From Pseudoflavonifractor gallinarum (lineage in GTDB: Bacteria > Bacillota > Clostridia > Oscillospirales > Oscillospiraceae): 64,000 nt of DNA. A program made the translations under genes and the position numbers. Position 1 is the stretch's first letter. The number at the start of each line of letters is the position of its first letter. Shown here in pieces: positions 36,197 to 45,343 of this stretch. The DNA is taken from NCBI RefSeq assembly GCF_014982855.1, contig NZ_JADCKF010000007.1, positions 62,001 through 126,000 on the forward strand. The letters are read 5' to 3'. Under the pieces are notes generated by a model. It was not told the DNA's origin, searched no databases, and saw only the letters and a list, made by a program, of their open reading frames with translations.

Positions 36197-37108
36197 TTAT
36201 CCCACGCTCTGGGCCGGATGTTCCGATTTCCGACGCAGGAAGCTGAACTTGGTCTCCGAGCACACCACGGCCACAAAGATCAGCGCAAAGCCCGCCAGCA
36301 GGCGGCCGGTCACCGGGTCTCCGTAGAAGATCACCGAACAAAGCACCCCGAACACCGACTCCAGCGAAAGGATCACCGAGGCCGAGGCCGGATCGGACCA
36401 GACCTGTCCCACGTTCTGGAACAGAAGGGCCACCGTGGTGGCCATCACGATGAGGTAGCCCATCTGGATGACCATGTCCGCATTCAGCAGTGTCTCCACC
36501 GGCGGGAACTGCTGGAAGAGCAGACCGCACACCCAGGCATACACCGCCGCCCAGAAGAACTGGAATACCGTCAGAATGTAGATGTCTTTTCCGGGAGAGA
36601 CCTTGGCCACCGAGACGATGTGGCTGGCATAGAACACCGCGCAGCACAGGGTCAGCGCGTCTCCCCGGGTCACGGTAAAGGACTCGGTCAGGGAGACCAG
36701 ACCCACGCCGGAGATACACAGCAGCGCCGCCAGAATATTATAGCGGTCAGGCCGCTGCCGGGCCACCAGCCAGTAGAGGAAGGGGACCAGCACACAGTAT
36801 ACCGCCGTCAGAAAGGCATTTTTGGAGGGCGTGGTCTCGGCCAGTCCAAAGGTCTGCACCGAGTAGGCCAGGAAGAGAAAGGCCCCCATGATGGCACCCC
36901 GCCACAGGTAGTCAGCCGTAAAGCGTTTCCACTTTCTCCCGCAGATCAGGGCCAGCAGAGCCGCCCCTCCGGTAAAGCGGATGGCCAGCAGGTAGAAGGT
37001 GGGAATCACGTCCACCGCACCCTTCATGATGAAAAAGGAGGAGCCCCAGATGAATGCCGCGGCAAAGAGCATGGGCTTTGCCAGGCGGCGCATGAGATGT
37101 TCATTCAC
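36197..37108 (-). CDS. DMT/EamA-family transporter
   Basis: The 303-residue protein has about ten membrane helices in two EamA repeats (AAAFIWGSSFFIMKGAVDVI near the start and DPASASVILSLESVFGVLCS in the second half). The family exports amino acids and other metabolites; the substrate is not predictable. The start is a GTG at 37108, nine bases after GGGAGTGG; an ATG at 37104 is out of frame. It is transcribed away from the HAD phosphatase gene, with only 99 bases between them. Confidence 0.88.
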   Translation of the reverse strand: MNEHLMRRLAKPMLFAAAFIWGSSFFIMKGAVDVIPTFYLLAIRFTGGAALLALICGRKWKRFTADYLWRGAIMGAFLFLAYSVQTFGLAETTPSKNAFLTAVYCVLVPFLYWLVARQRPDRYNILAALLCISGVGLVSLTESFTVTRGDALTLCCAVFYASHIVSVAKVSPGKDIYILTVFQFFWAAVYAWVCGLLFQQFPPVETLLNADMVIQMGYLIVMATTVALLFQNVGQVWSDPASASVILSLESVFGVLCSVIFYGDPVTGRLLAGFALIFVAVVCSETKFSFLRRKSEHPAQSVG

Positions 37109-37207
37109 AGATTGTTTCCACTCCCTTGATGTGGTATGATATGTTTCAATCGATCCCCTGAGGGGAAATTTTTCCGATATTTCCGGATCAGAACGGAGGT
37201 CCTATTC

Positions 37208-37849
37208 ATGCTGCTCTTTGACCTGGACGGCACACTCATCGACTCCAACGGCGTTTGGGTCACGGTGGATGAGTGCTTTCTCTCCCGCCGGGGATTGCGC
37301 CCCACCCCGGAATACTGCCACACGGTGGGCCACTCCATCCTCCCGGTGGCAGCACAGTTTACCCGGGACTACTACGGGCTGACCGACACGCCGGAGGCCA
37401 TCATGGCCGAGTGGATGGAGCAGGCCCGGGATGCCTATGCCCACCACGTTCCTCTGAAGCCGGGCGCCGGGGCATTTCTCCGTCGCTGCCAGGAGGCGGG
37501 GCAAACCGTGGTGCTGGTCACCGCCTGCGTGCCGGAGCTGTGCGAGGCTGTCCTGCGGCGGCACGGCCTGGAAACGGTCTTCTCCCGCCGTTTTTTCGCC
37601 CAGGAGCTGGGCATGGAAAAGCGGGACCCCCGCTATTTTCAGACCGTGCTCTCCCGCCTTGGCGTACTGCCGGAGCAGTGTGTCCTCTTCGAGGACTCCC
37701 CCGGCGCCTGCCGTACCGCCCGTGAGAGCGGCATCCGGGTGGTGGGGGTGTACGATCCCTTTTATGAGACCAGCCAGGCGGAGATCCGCGCCTGTTCCCA
37801 CCGGTATATCCGCAGCTTTGAGGAGCTCCTCAACGAGCCGCTTCTCTAA
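37208..37849 (+). CDS. HAD-superfamily hydrolase (phosphoglycolate phosphatase-like)
   Basis: The 213-residue enzyme has all four HAD motifs: LLFDLDGTLID at the N-terminus, VLVTAC (motif II, with Thr), the lysine in EKRDP (motif III) and LFEDSPGA (motif IV). An alpha-helical cap follows motif I, as in the beta-phosphoglucomutase/phosphoglycolate phosphatase group. The physiological substrate is unknown. The ATG at 37208 follows GGAGG; a longer open frame upstream covers the promoter region. Confidence 0.85.
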   Translation: MLLFDLDGTLIDSNGVWVTVDECFLSRRGLRPTPEYCHTVGHSILPVAAQFTRDYYGLTDTPEAIMAEWMEQARDAYAHHVPLKPGAGAFLRRCQEAGQTVVLVTACVPELCEAVLRRHGLETVFSRRFFAQELGMEKRDPRYFQTVLSRLGVLPEQCVLFEDSPGACRTARESGIRVVGVYDPFYETSQAEIRACSHRYIRSFEELLNEPLL

Positions 37850-37901
37850 CCGTTCCGGTCAAACGGAGGACCGGAATATATCCAATCTATTCCACACACT
37901 G

Positions 37902-37936
37902 GGGAGCGGCCGGAAGGTCGCTCCTCTTGTTGTTTA
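37902..37936. terminator. Terminator between the HAD hydrolase and pcrA
   Basis: A GGAGCG / CGCTCC stem with a 10-base loop is followed on the plus strand by TCTTGTTGTTTATT. It sits in the gap between two converging genes. Confidence 0.65.
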
Positions 37937-40423
37937 TTCCTTGGTCATATGCTGGGCTGCCGCTTTGAGCATCAGCTTCTTGGTCCCGCTCTTCTCAAAG
38001 GCGATCTCCACCAGAGCGTCCCCGCCCATGGGGGTGAGCCCCGTGATGAGTCCCTTACCAAAGGCCTTGTGGACCACGCTGTCCCCCTTCTGGAAGTTGG
38101 GGAGAGCCGCCGCTGTGGGCCGGGACATGCTGACGCCCCGGCCTGCCGGGGCCGTCGTCTGACCGGTCTGGCCGCTGCTGCCCGCTCCGGCGGAATAGCC
38201 GCCTGAATAGCCGCCCACCGAGTAGCCCCGGTCAAAGACGGGCTTGGGACGCACCCGGCGCTGGGGCGGCTGCCAGCCGCCCTCCCCGCTCTCATTCTCG
38301 GAGCGGAAGTTGCGCCCGCTCTTCTCCACATAGGCCTCCGGGATCTCGCCCAGGAAGCGGGAGGGCCGGTTGGCGTTCGTGCGGCCGAAGAGCATCCGCT
38401 GAGAGGCGCAGGTCATATAGAGCCGCTCCTTGGCCCGGGTCATGGCCACATAGCACAGGCGGCGCTCCTCCTCCATCTCGTCGGGCTCCCCGATGGCGCG
38501 GATGCCGGGGAAAATTCCCTCTTCCACGCCCACCACAAAGACCACCGGGAATTCCAGTCCCTTGGCCGAGTGCATGGTCATCATGACCACACAGTCCTCC
38601 CCGGAGTCGTGGTTATCCAGATCGGTATAGAGGGCGATCTCATCCAGGAAGCCGGAGAGGCTGGGCTCCTCCACCGCATTGTCCAGATAGTTCTGGATGG
38701 AGGAGGAGAGCTCGTGGACGTTCTCCAGGCGGGTGCGGTCCTCAATGGTCTTTTTCTGCTCCAGCATGGCGACATAGCCGGTCCGCTCCACCAGCTCCTC
38801 GTAGAAGGCGGGCAGGTCCATCTCACCGGCCAGGCGGCGCAAGTCCTCCATCATCTCAGTAAACTGTCCCAGCTTGGGGGCGGCCTTCTGGAGCTCGGGG
38901 AACTCCCGGGCACTCTTGACCACTTCCCACAGGGAGCGGCCGGTCTGGAGGGCCAGGTCCTGGGCTCGCTCGATGGTGGTGGCGCCGATCCCCCGGGGCG
39001 GATTGTTGATGATACGGGAGAGGCGCAGATCGTCGTTGGGATTGTTGATGGCGCACAGATAGGCCACCATGTCCTTGACCTCCGCCCGGTCAAAGAAGCG
39101 GATACCGCCGATGATGCGGTAGGGAATGCCATTTTTCTTGAAGGCCTGCTCGATCTGGTTGGACTGGGCGTTCATCCGGTAGAGGACGGCATGGTCCTTC
39201 CACGCCTTGCCCGCCGAGAGATCGGAGAGGATCTGGGCGGCCACAAACTGGGCCTCATCGTGCTCGTTCATGGCGGTATAGCACTTGACCTTGTCTCCCT
39301 CGCCCTGATCGGTCCACAGCTCCTTGCCCTTGCGCCCCTGGTTGTTGCGGATCACGGCGTTGGAGGCCTCCAGGATGTTCCGGCTGGAGCGGTAATTCTG
39401 TTCCAGCCGAATGACCCGCGCCCCCTTGTACTGCTGCTCAAAGGAGAGGATATTCTCGATGGTGGCCCCGCGGAAGCGGTAGATGGACTGGTCGTCATCG
39501 CCCACCACGCAGATGTTCTCCCGTCCCCCCGCCAGGGTGGAGGCCAGCAGATACTGGAGATGGTTCGTGTCCTGATACTCGTCAATGAGTACATAACGGA
39601 ATTTTTTCTGATAATATTGCCGAACGTCATCGAAATTCAGCAGCAGCCGAACGGTATGTAAAATGATGTCGTCAAAATCCAGGGCGTTGGCCTCCCGCAG
39701 GCGGCGCTCATATTCCACATAGACCTTGGCGATCTTGGTCAGCCGGAAGTCCCCGGACTTCTCGCACTCCTTGAGGTAATCCGCCCCCAGCTTCATGGCG
39801 TCCTTGGCCCGGGAGATATACCCCAGAATGGTCTTGGGGGGGAAGGACTTGTCGTCCAGCCCAAAGTCCTTGTTGATGTCCTTGATGACCCGCTCGGAGT
39901 CGGCGGTGTCGTAGATGGTGAAGGAGCTCTGGAAGCCCAGGCGCTCAATGTCCCGGCGCAGGATGCGCACACAGGCCGAGTGGAAGGTGCTGGCCCAGAT
40001 GTCATTGGCCGAGGCGCCCAGCATCTGCTCCAGCCGGGCCTTGAGCTCTCCCGCCGCCTTGTTCGTAAAGGTGATGGCAATGATGGACCAGGGCACTGCC
40101 GCTTCCACCCGGCACAGCCGCTCCACTGCCTCCTTGCGCGCGGGATCGGGGTTGGCCACATAGCTCTCCAGAGCGTTCAGCTCCTCCTCCCCCACCCACT
40201 CGGGCACCTCGTCACAGTCGGAGCCCCGGCCGTACTTCATCAGGTTGGCGATCCGGTGGATGAGGACGGTGGTCTTTCCGCTTCCCGCGCCCGCCAGCAG
40301 CAGAAGGGGGCCCTCCGTGGCCAGAACCGCCCGGCGCTGCTCCGGATTGAGGTTTGAATAGTCCAGTGCGATGGCCGCTCTTCTGGCCTTGCAGAAGCGC
40401 AGCTCCTGTTCACGGTTGAGCAT
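37934..40423 (-). CDS. pcrA: ATP-dependent DNA helicase PcrA/UvrD
   Basis: The 829-residue superfamily 1A helicase unwinds DNA in repair and plasmid replication. The helicase motifs are intact: motif I GAGSGKTTVLIHRIANL, motif II VLIDEYQDTN, motif III VVGDDDQSIYRFRGA, and motif VI YVAMTRAKERLY. The C-terminal 130 residues form a Gly/Ser-rich linker and a basic Tudor-like tail (GDSVVHKAFGKGLI), as in Gram-positive PcrA. The ATG at 40423 is chosen over that at 40444 because AAAGGA lies between them. Confidence 0.95.
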   Translation of the reverse strand: MLNREQELRFCKARRAAIALDYSNLNPEQRRAVLATEGPLLLLAGAGSGKTTVLIHRIANLMKYGRGSDCDEVPEWVGEEELNALESYVANPDPARKEAVERLCRVEAAVPWSIIAITFTNKAAGELKARLEQMLGASANDIWASTFHSACVRILRRDIERLGFQSSFTIYDTADSERVIKDINKDFGLDDKSFPPKTILGYISRAKDAMKLGADYLKECEKSGDFRLTKIAKVYVEYERRLREANALDFDDIILHTVRLLLNFDDVRQYYQKKFRYVLIDEYQDTNHLQYLLASTLAGGRENICVVGDDDQSIYRFRGATIENILSFEQQYKGARVIRLEQNYRSSRNILEASNAVIRNNQGRKGKELWTDQGEGDKVKCYTAMNEHDEAQFVAAQILSDLSAGKAWKDHAVLYRMNAQSNQIEQAFKKNGIPYRIIGGIRFFDRAEVKDMVAYLCAINNPNDDLRLSRIINNPPRGIGATTIERAQDLALQTGRSLWEVVKSAREFPELQKAAPKLGQFTEMMEDLRRLAGEMDLPAFYEELVERTGYVAMLEQKKTIEDRTRLENVHELSSSIQNYLDNAVEEPSLSGFLDEIALYTDLDNHDSGEDCVVMMTMHSAKGLEFPVVFVVGVEEGIFPGIRAIGEPDEMEEERRLCYVAMTRAKERLYMTCASQRMLFGRTNANRPSRFLGEIPEAYVEKSGRNFRSENESGEGGWQPPQRRVRPKPVFDRGYSVGGYSGGYSAGAGSSGQTGQTTAPAGRGVSMSRPTAAALPNFQKGDSVVHKAFGKGLITGLTPMGGDALVEIAFEKSGTKKLMLKAAAQHMTKE

Positions 40424-40462
40424 ACGATCAAATCCTTTTTTCATCGATTCACAGTGCTTGTT

Positions 40463-40491
40463 ATTGTATCACAGATACCAAACTCCCGCAA
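40463..40491 (-). promoter_or_regulatory. Candidate sigma-A promoter of pcrA
   Basis: On the minus strand TTGCGG (40486-40491) and TACAAT (40463-40468) are 17 bases apart, about 40 bases upstream of the start codon. Confidence 0.6.
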
Positions 40492-40556
40492 ATACGACTT
40501 CCCGAACGGAGCGGTTTGTTTTTTCTCCACATTTCACAAAAGAGCGTGGAGCGCCT

Positions 40557-41201
40557 CTATCCCTCCAGCCAGCCCTGGAATTCCTCCAGCAGCTCCATGG
40601 CCTTGAATTTGACCACATAGCCCTCGTCCTCCCCGGTGATGAGGGAGACCTCCCGGTCCTCCAGTCCGCCCTCCAGGGCGGTCTCAGCGGTGTTCTCGGT
40701 CACCGAGCCCAGACAGAGGGGCGGAAAGACCACACACCACCAGTTGCGGCCGCCGCCCTCGCCGATGGTCACCCGCAGAGCGGTGTACTCCCCTGCGGGG
40801 AAGGCAAAGTCGGTGTACTCCTTGGTGGGAAACCACACGTCGTGCTCCAGCGAGGCTGTGACGGGATAGGAGTACCCCTGCTCGCCCACCACACGGGCCC
40901 CGGCATCGGCAATGGCAGGCAGGGCCTGGGTGAGGGCCTGCTCGGCCTCCTCCAACTCCGCCCCAGGCGGGACCACCCCGTCCGCGGCGGCCAGCACCGC
41001 ATCTCGCACCGCCAGCTTCAGCGCCTGGTCCTCCTGGGTGTCAGAATTGGCCAGCACATGCAGGCGCACCACCTTGTCCGCCAGGGCGGCCTGCTCCCCA
41101 TCCAGGCGCACCCCCCACAGGGCTGCCGCCGCCACCCCCAGAAGAAGGGCCAATTCCCACCGGCGCAATGTAGTCTTTTTACTTCCAGTCCGCTCTTTCA
41201 T
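40557..41201 (-). CDS. spoIIR: Stage II sporulation protein R
   Basis: SpoIIR is the forespore-secreted signal that triggers SpoIIGA to activate sigma-E in the mother cell. The 214-residue protein has an N-terminal membrane/signal helix (about residues 15-32) and the conserved sequences VVRLHVLANSDTQEDQALKL, VRDAVL and ITIGEGGGRNWWCVVFPPLC (here VTIGEGGGRNWWCVVFPPLC). Its presence indicates a spore former. The ATG at 41201 follows GGTGAG. A candidate sigma-F promoter lies upstream. Confidence 0.95.
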   Translation of the reverse strand: MKERTGSKKTTLRRWELALLLGVAAAALWGVRLDGEQAALADKVVRLHVLANSDTQEDQALKLAVRDAVLAAADGVVPPGAELEEAEQALTQALPAIADAGARVVGEQGYSYPVTASLEHDVWFPTKEYTDFAFPAGEYTALRVTIGEGGGRNWWCVVFPPLCLGSVTENTAETALEGGLEDREVSLITGEDEGYVVKFKAMELLEEFQGWLEG

Positions 41202-41232
41202 ATCGCTCACCGTCCACGTTATGTAGTGCCTT

Positions 41233-41262
41233 TAGTGTGGACACGGCGGATGGAACTTAAAC
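41233..41262 (-). promoter_or_regulatory. Candidate sigma-F promoter of spoIIR
   Basis: On the minus strand GTTTA (41258-41262), a 15-base spacer and GTCCACACTA (41233-41242) fit the sigma-F pattern GYATA-N15-GGNNANAHTR with two mismatches. Sigma-F control of spoIIR is established in Bacillus. Confidence 0.5.
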
Positions 41263-41272
41263 CTCTTTCCAC

Positions 41273-41312
41273 AAAAAAGGATCGGACGGTGGAAAACCGT
41301 TCGATCCTTTTT
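41273..41312 (-). terminator. Terminator of the lrp-to-ispE operon
   Basis: A stem GGATCGaACGGT / ACCGTcCGATCC (one mismatch) is flanked by A and T runs, so on the minus strand it ends in TTTTTT. It lies 24 bases after the ispE stop codon. Confidence 0.85.
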
Positions 41313-41335
41313 CAATATACTGTATACGCTCCCGC

Positions 41336-42196
41336 TCAGATGGTGACCGTGAGGAAGGTCTCCGTGTAGGTCTGGCGCAGATCGTGGTAGGCCCGCCAGG
41401 CCCCCACCAGGGTGTCAAAGAGGCCGAACACAGTGGGTCCCGTGCCGCTCATACAGGCCCCCAGCGCGCCGTGGCGGATAAGCTCGGTCTTGATCTCGGC
41501 CACGGTCCCCCCCTGATTGCGGGGGAGCACATCCTCAAAGACATTGTACATCCGCCGGGCCACACCCAGCACGTCGCCATTTTCCAGGGCCTGGAGCATT
41601 CCCCGGGTATCCGGATGGCAGTGGAGCTTCATCCCGTCGATCCGGGCAAAGAGCTCCGGGGTGGACACCGCAAAGTGGGGCTTACAGATCACCACAAAGC
41701 ACCAGGGCAGGCTGGGCAGCGGGGTGAGTATCTCCCCCCGCCCCTCGGCCAGCGCAGTTCCGCCCAGGACGCAGTATGGGACGTCTGAGCCCACCCGCTC
41801 CCCCAGGGCAGCCAGCTCCTGGGGTGCATACCCCAGCTTCCAGGCCTGGTTGAGCGCATTGAGCACCGCCGCGGCGTCCGAACTCCCGCCCCCCATACCG
41901 GCGCAGACCGGAATGGACTTCTCCAGATCGATGCGCAGGCCATTGGGGTCCATACCGGCCGCCTCGCACAGGTGGAGTGCGGCCGAAGCGGCCAGATTGT
42001 TCTTCCCCGTAGGGAGAAAATCCAGGTTGGAGCTCACCGCTATCCCCCGCTCCGCTTCCCGGCGGATGGTCACGGTGTCGCACAGGGCCACCGACTGCAT
42101 GACCATGCAGAGGTCGTGGTACCCGTCGCTCCGCTTCCCCAGGACGTCCAGAGTCAGATTCAGCTTGGCGCGGGCCTTGGTCACGATTGGTTCCAT
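41336..42196 (-). CDS. ispE: 4-diphosphocytidyl-2-C-methyl-D-erythritol kinase
   Basis: IspE is the fourth enzyme of the methylerythritol phosphate route to isoprenoids. The 286-residue GHMP kinase has the substrate motif ARAKLNLTLDVLGKRSDGYH, the ATP-binding glycine/serine loop SIPVCAGMGGGSSDAAAVL and the C-terminal GACMSGTGPTVFGLF. The ATG at 42196 follows GGAGGAGACGGT; a longer frame upstream overlaps the DUF1015 gene. It is the last gene of the operon. Confidence 0.95.
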   Translation of the reverse strand: MEPIVTKARAKLNLTLDVLGKRSDGYHDLCMVMQSVALCDTVTIRREAERGIAVSSNLDFLPTGKNNLAASAALHLCEAAGMDPNGLRIDLEKSIPVCAGMGGGSSDAAAVLNALNQAWKLGYAPQELAALGERVGSDVPYCVLGGTALAEGRGEILTPLPSLPWCFVVICKPHFAVSTPELFARIDGMKLHCHPDTRGMLQALENGDVLGVARRMYNVFEDVLPRNQGGTVAEIKTELIRHGALGACMSGTGPTVFGLFDTLVGAWRAYHDLRQTYTETFLTVTI

Positions 42197-42210
42197 ACCG
42201 TCTCCTCCAT

Positions 42211-43488
42211 TCAGCGGATCTTGCGGGCTTCCAGATAGAAGCGCTTGTCTTGGGCCCGGCCCAGAGAAAAGGTCTTGCGGGGGAGCATTCCATCTCTCCA
42301 CACGGCGGGGAGCAGTGCCTCCTTGTCCAGCGCCGGCAGCAGGAAGGCCAGGTTACCCGCCCTGCCCGCCAGACGGCGGGCCACTTCCCCGCCGTGGATG
42401 TAGTCCATTCGTCCACCCATGCGGTGGAGATAGTGATTCAAAAACCGCTGAAGCGTCTCGATCTCCAGCGCCGCATCCGGGGCGGGCACGGTGACGCATC
42501 CCTCCCCACCTGCGTGGACATAGCGGAGCACATGCCCCGCTCCGTCGCCGTAGTGGGCGCCCGGATAAAAACGCACCAGCGCGGCGAGAACCTCACTGGG
42601 CTCCACGCCGAAGAGCACCCGGTGGACCGGCTCGAAGGTCAGGCTCTCGTCGTGGAGGTTGACCAGCTCGGCCAGGGCGTACCGGGCCGGGAGGTTCTCC
42701 CACTGCTCGCGCGGTGTCAGGCGCTTTTGCCGCTCATAGCACTCCTTGGCCGTGGCCAGAGAGTGGTTCCCATCCCCCACCAGCAGAGCAATGGGCCATC
42801 CCTCCGCTCCGTGGCACCGCCGGAAGGTCTCAGGGGCCAGAATCTCCCCCAGGAGCGCCTCCGCATGGGCCAGCTGCTCCGGCCCCAGCTTCCACCCCCG
42901 CAGATGGCCGCCCCCCTCCATCAGATCAAAGTTATAGAGGGGCTCCATGTACTCCCGCTCGCCGGAGAGCCATCCCATGAGGCGGTCCTCCGGATCGTCG
43001 GCCAGCAGCAGGGCGTGGGGGAGCTCCAGCGAGGCGTTCTTCCGCAGCGACACCCGGGGCGGGAGCCGGTTCAGATCTACCCCCTCGGTGGCGCGCACCG
43101 GCGCACGGGAGTCCTCCTCATAGTCGTAGGCCTCCAGATCCACCGCACCCAGCAGGCCACGGCGCACCGCGCCGCCCTCCAGTGTCCGCTCCACATAGAT
43201 CATGGAGGCGGGCAGCCGGCGGAAGCGCTCCTCCCGCAGATAGTGGGTCATGGTATTGTTGATCTCCACGATGTCGGTCTCCACATTGGGACCGTCCAGA
43301 CAGCTCTCGGGGAGGATCAGCCGCAGGGCGGAGGGAGCGCCGCCCACAAATTCCTCCACCCGCTGCCAGTACTCCGGCTGTGAGGTGTACTGATCGCAGG
43401 CCACCACTGCCCATTTTTCATAGGAGCAGTCGCGGGGCAGCAAAATATCCGCACGCCCGAAGGGCACATGCGCATCTGATGGCATCAT
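42211..43488 (-). CDS. DUF1015 family protein
   Basis: This 425-residue protein matches DUF1015. The conserved motif LLVGDGNHSLATAKE lies near residue 250, and the N-terminal DILLPRD...WAVVACDQYTSQPEYW is typical of the clostridial form. The function is not established. It overlaps thrH by four bases (ATGA), which ties it to phosphoserine/homoserine phosphate chemistry by context. Either of two adjacent ATG codons could be the start. Confidence 0.85.
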   Translation of the reverse strand: MMPSDAHVPFGRADILLPRDCSYEKWAVVACDQYTSQPEYWQRVEEFVGGAPSALRLILPESCLDGPNVETDIVEINNTMTHYLREERFRRLPASMIYVERTLEGGAVRRGLLGAVDLEAYDYEEDSRAPVRATEGVDLNRLPPRVSLRKNASLELPHALLLADDPEDRLMGWLSGEREYMEPLYNFDLMEGGGHLRGWKLGPEQLAHAEALLGEILAPETFRRCHGAEGWPIALLVGDGNHSLATAKECYERQKRLTPREQWENLPARYALAELVNLHDESLTFEPVHRVLFGVEPSEVLAALVRFYPGAHYGDGAGHVLRYVHAGGEGCVTVPAPDAALEIETLQRFLNHYLHRMGGRMDYIHGGEVARRLAGRAGNLAFLLPALDKEALLPAVWRDGMLPRKTFSLGRAQDKRFYLEARKIR

Positions 43489-44120
43489 GGTTCTCCCTTC
43501 CTTTCCGGCGCCGGCAGATCCATCGCCCTCCGGATCCCCGCAAGCAGTTCCTCATAGGTGTCGCAGGCCGGCAGCTCCGGATGGGCCGCCCGGATGGCCG
43601 GGGTACTGCGGAAGAGGAAGCCCGCCTTTCCGGCCCGGAGCATGTCCAGGTCGTTATAGCTGTCCCCGGCGGCAATGGTCTCATACCCGACCGATTGCAG
43701 CGCCCGCACTGTGGTGAGCTTGGTCTGAGGGCAGCGCAGGTGTACCCCGGTGATGTTGTTCCCGTCGGCGGCTGTCTCCAGACGATTGCACAGCAGCGTG
43801 GGCCAGTTGAGCTGCTCCATCAGGGGCCTTGCAAACTCCTCAAAGGTATCGCTGAGGATGACCGCCTGGGTGAAGGAGCGCAGTTCGTCCAGAAAGGCTC
43901 TCGCCCCGGGAAAGGGGCGCATATGGGCAATGGTCTCCTGCAATTCCCGCAGGCCCAGCCCATGCCGGCGCAGATGAGCCAGCCGGTAGTCCATAAGCCT
44001 TCCGTAGTCGGGCTCGTCCCGGGTCGTGCGCTCCAGCGCGGGAATGCCGTGCTCCCGGGCAAAGGTCACCCAGATCTCGGGCACCAGCACCCCCTCCAGG
44101 TCCAGACAAACGATGTACAT
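43485..44120 (-). CDS. thrH: Phosphoserine phosphatase/homoserine phosphotransferase ThrH
   Basis: The 211-residue HAD protein matches ThrH, which releases phosphate from phosphoserine or transfers it to homoserine. The N-terminal motif IVCLDLEGVLVPEIW carries the nucleophilic Asp-X-Glu pattern that sets ThrH apart from SerB (DFDGT-type). Motif II is AVILSDTFEEF and motif IV AAGDSYNDLDML. A good ribosome site, GGAGGAG, precedes the ATG. It sits between an aminotransferase and a DUF1015 gene, supporting a role in serine metabolism. Confidence 0.92.
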   Translation of the reverse strand: MYIVCLDLEGVLVPEIWVTFAREHGIPALERTTRDEPDYGRLMDYRLAHLRRHGLGLRELQETIAHMRPFPGARAFLDELRSFTQAVILSDTFEEFARPLMEQLNWPTLLCNRLETAADGNNITGVHLRCPQTKLTTVRALQSVGYETIAAGDSYNDLDMLRAGKAGFLFRSTPAIRAAHPELPACDTYEELLAGIRRAMDLPAPERKGEP

Positions 44121-44155
44121 CCCGCTCCTCCTTTTTCGGTCACGCTCCGGCAGCG

Positions 44156-45343
44156 TTATCCCTCCCGGGCCTGCTTCTTGCGCAGGTTGGTGAGGAAGTT
44201 GTCCATCCGGGTGAGCGCCTCGGCGATGTCCTTCATCCCCGTGGCGTAGCAGCAGCGCACAAAGCCCTCGCCGCCCGGACCGAAGGCGGAGCCGGAGATG
44301 ACGGCCACCTTCTCTTCCATCAGGAACCGCTCGCAGAACTCATCGGAGCTCAGTCCGCTGGAGCGGATGTCCGGGAAGACATAGAAGGCGCCCTTGGGCT
44401 CAAAGCAGGGCAGACCGATGCGCCGCAGGCCCTCCACCAGGTAGCGGCGGCGGCCGTCGTACTCGTCCCGCATCTTCTCAATGTCCACGTCGCCATTGCG
44501 CATGGCCTCCACCGCGGCGTACTGGCTCACGGTGGGGGCGGACATGATGCCGAACTGGTGGAGCTTGAGCATCTGCCGGATGATCTCCTTGGGACCGCAG
44601 ACATAGCCCATGCGCCAGCCGGTCATGGCATGGCTCTTGGAGAAGCCGTTGACCACGATGGTCCGGTCCTTGAGCTCCGGCAGGTTGGCCGGAGAGACAT
44701 GGTGCTGCCCATAGGTCAGCTCGGCGTAGATCTCGTCGGAGAGGACCATGATGTCGGTTCCCTCCAGCACCTTGGCGATCTCCTCCAGGTCCTTGCGCTC
44801 CATGATGCCTCCGGTGGGGTTGTTGGGGAAGGGAAGCACCAGCACCTTGGTCCGGGGAGTGATGGCGGCACGCAGCTCGTCGGCGGTCAGACGGAACTCG
44901 TTTTCCGCCTTGGTCTCCACCAGCACCGGCGTGGCCCCCGCCATGTTGGCCAGCGGGCCGTAGCATACAAAGGAGGGGACGGGGACAATGACCTCATCCC
45001 CCGGATTGACCAGGCAGCGCAGGGTCAGGTCGATGGCCTCGCTGCCGCCCACCGTGACGATGATCTGGCTGGCAAAGTCGTATTGCAAATCAAAGCGGCG
45101 GTTCAGATAGGCGGCGATCTCCCGCCGCAGCTCGGCCATACCGGCATTGGAGGTGTATTTGGTAAATCCCTTCTCCAAGGAGTAGATGCCCGCGTCCCGG
45201 ATGTGCCAGGGGGTCACAAAGTCCGGCTCACCGATGCCCAGGGAGATGGCGTCCTTCATCTCTTCCAGGATGTCAAAGAAGCGCCGGATCCCGGAGGGCT
45301 GGACGTTCTTGATCCGGTCGGACAGAATGTTTTCATAGTTCAT
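44156..45343 (-). CDS. PLP-dependent aminotransferase, class I
   Basis: The 395-residue fold-type I aminotransferase resembles PatA/AlaT-type enzymes. The catalytic lysine lies in NGFSKSHAMTGWRMGY, the ring-stacking region in LPFPNNPTGG, and the cofactor aspartate in VLSDEIYAELTYG. The substrate is likely aspartate, alanine or an aromatic amino acid; it cannot be fixed. It overlaps the Lrp-type regulator gene by four bases, a pairing common in Clostridia that suggests amino-acid-responsive control. Confidence 0.88.
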   Translation of the reverse strand: MNYENILSDRIKNVQPSGIRRFFDILEEMKDAISLGIGEPDFVTPWHIRDAGIYSLEKGFTKYTSNAGMAELRREIAAYLNRRFDLQYDFASQIIVTVGGSEAIDLTLRCLVNPGDEVIVPVPSFVCYGPLANMAGATPVLVETKAENEFRLTADELRAAITPRTKVLVLPFPNNPTGGIMERKDLEEIAKVLEGTDIMVLSDEIYAELTYGQHHVSPANLPELKDRTIVVNGFSKSHAMTGWRMGYVCGPKEIIRQMLKLHQFGIMSAPTVSQYAAVEAMRNGDVDIEKMRDEYDGRRRYLVEGLRRIGLPCFEPKGAFYVFPDIRSSGLSSDEFCERFLMEEKVAVISGSAFGPGGEGFVRCCYATGMKDIAEALTRMDNFLTNLRKKQAREG

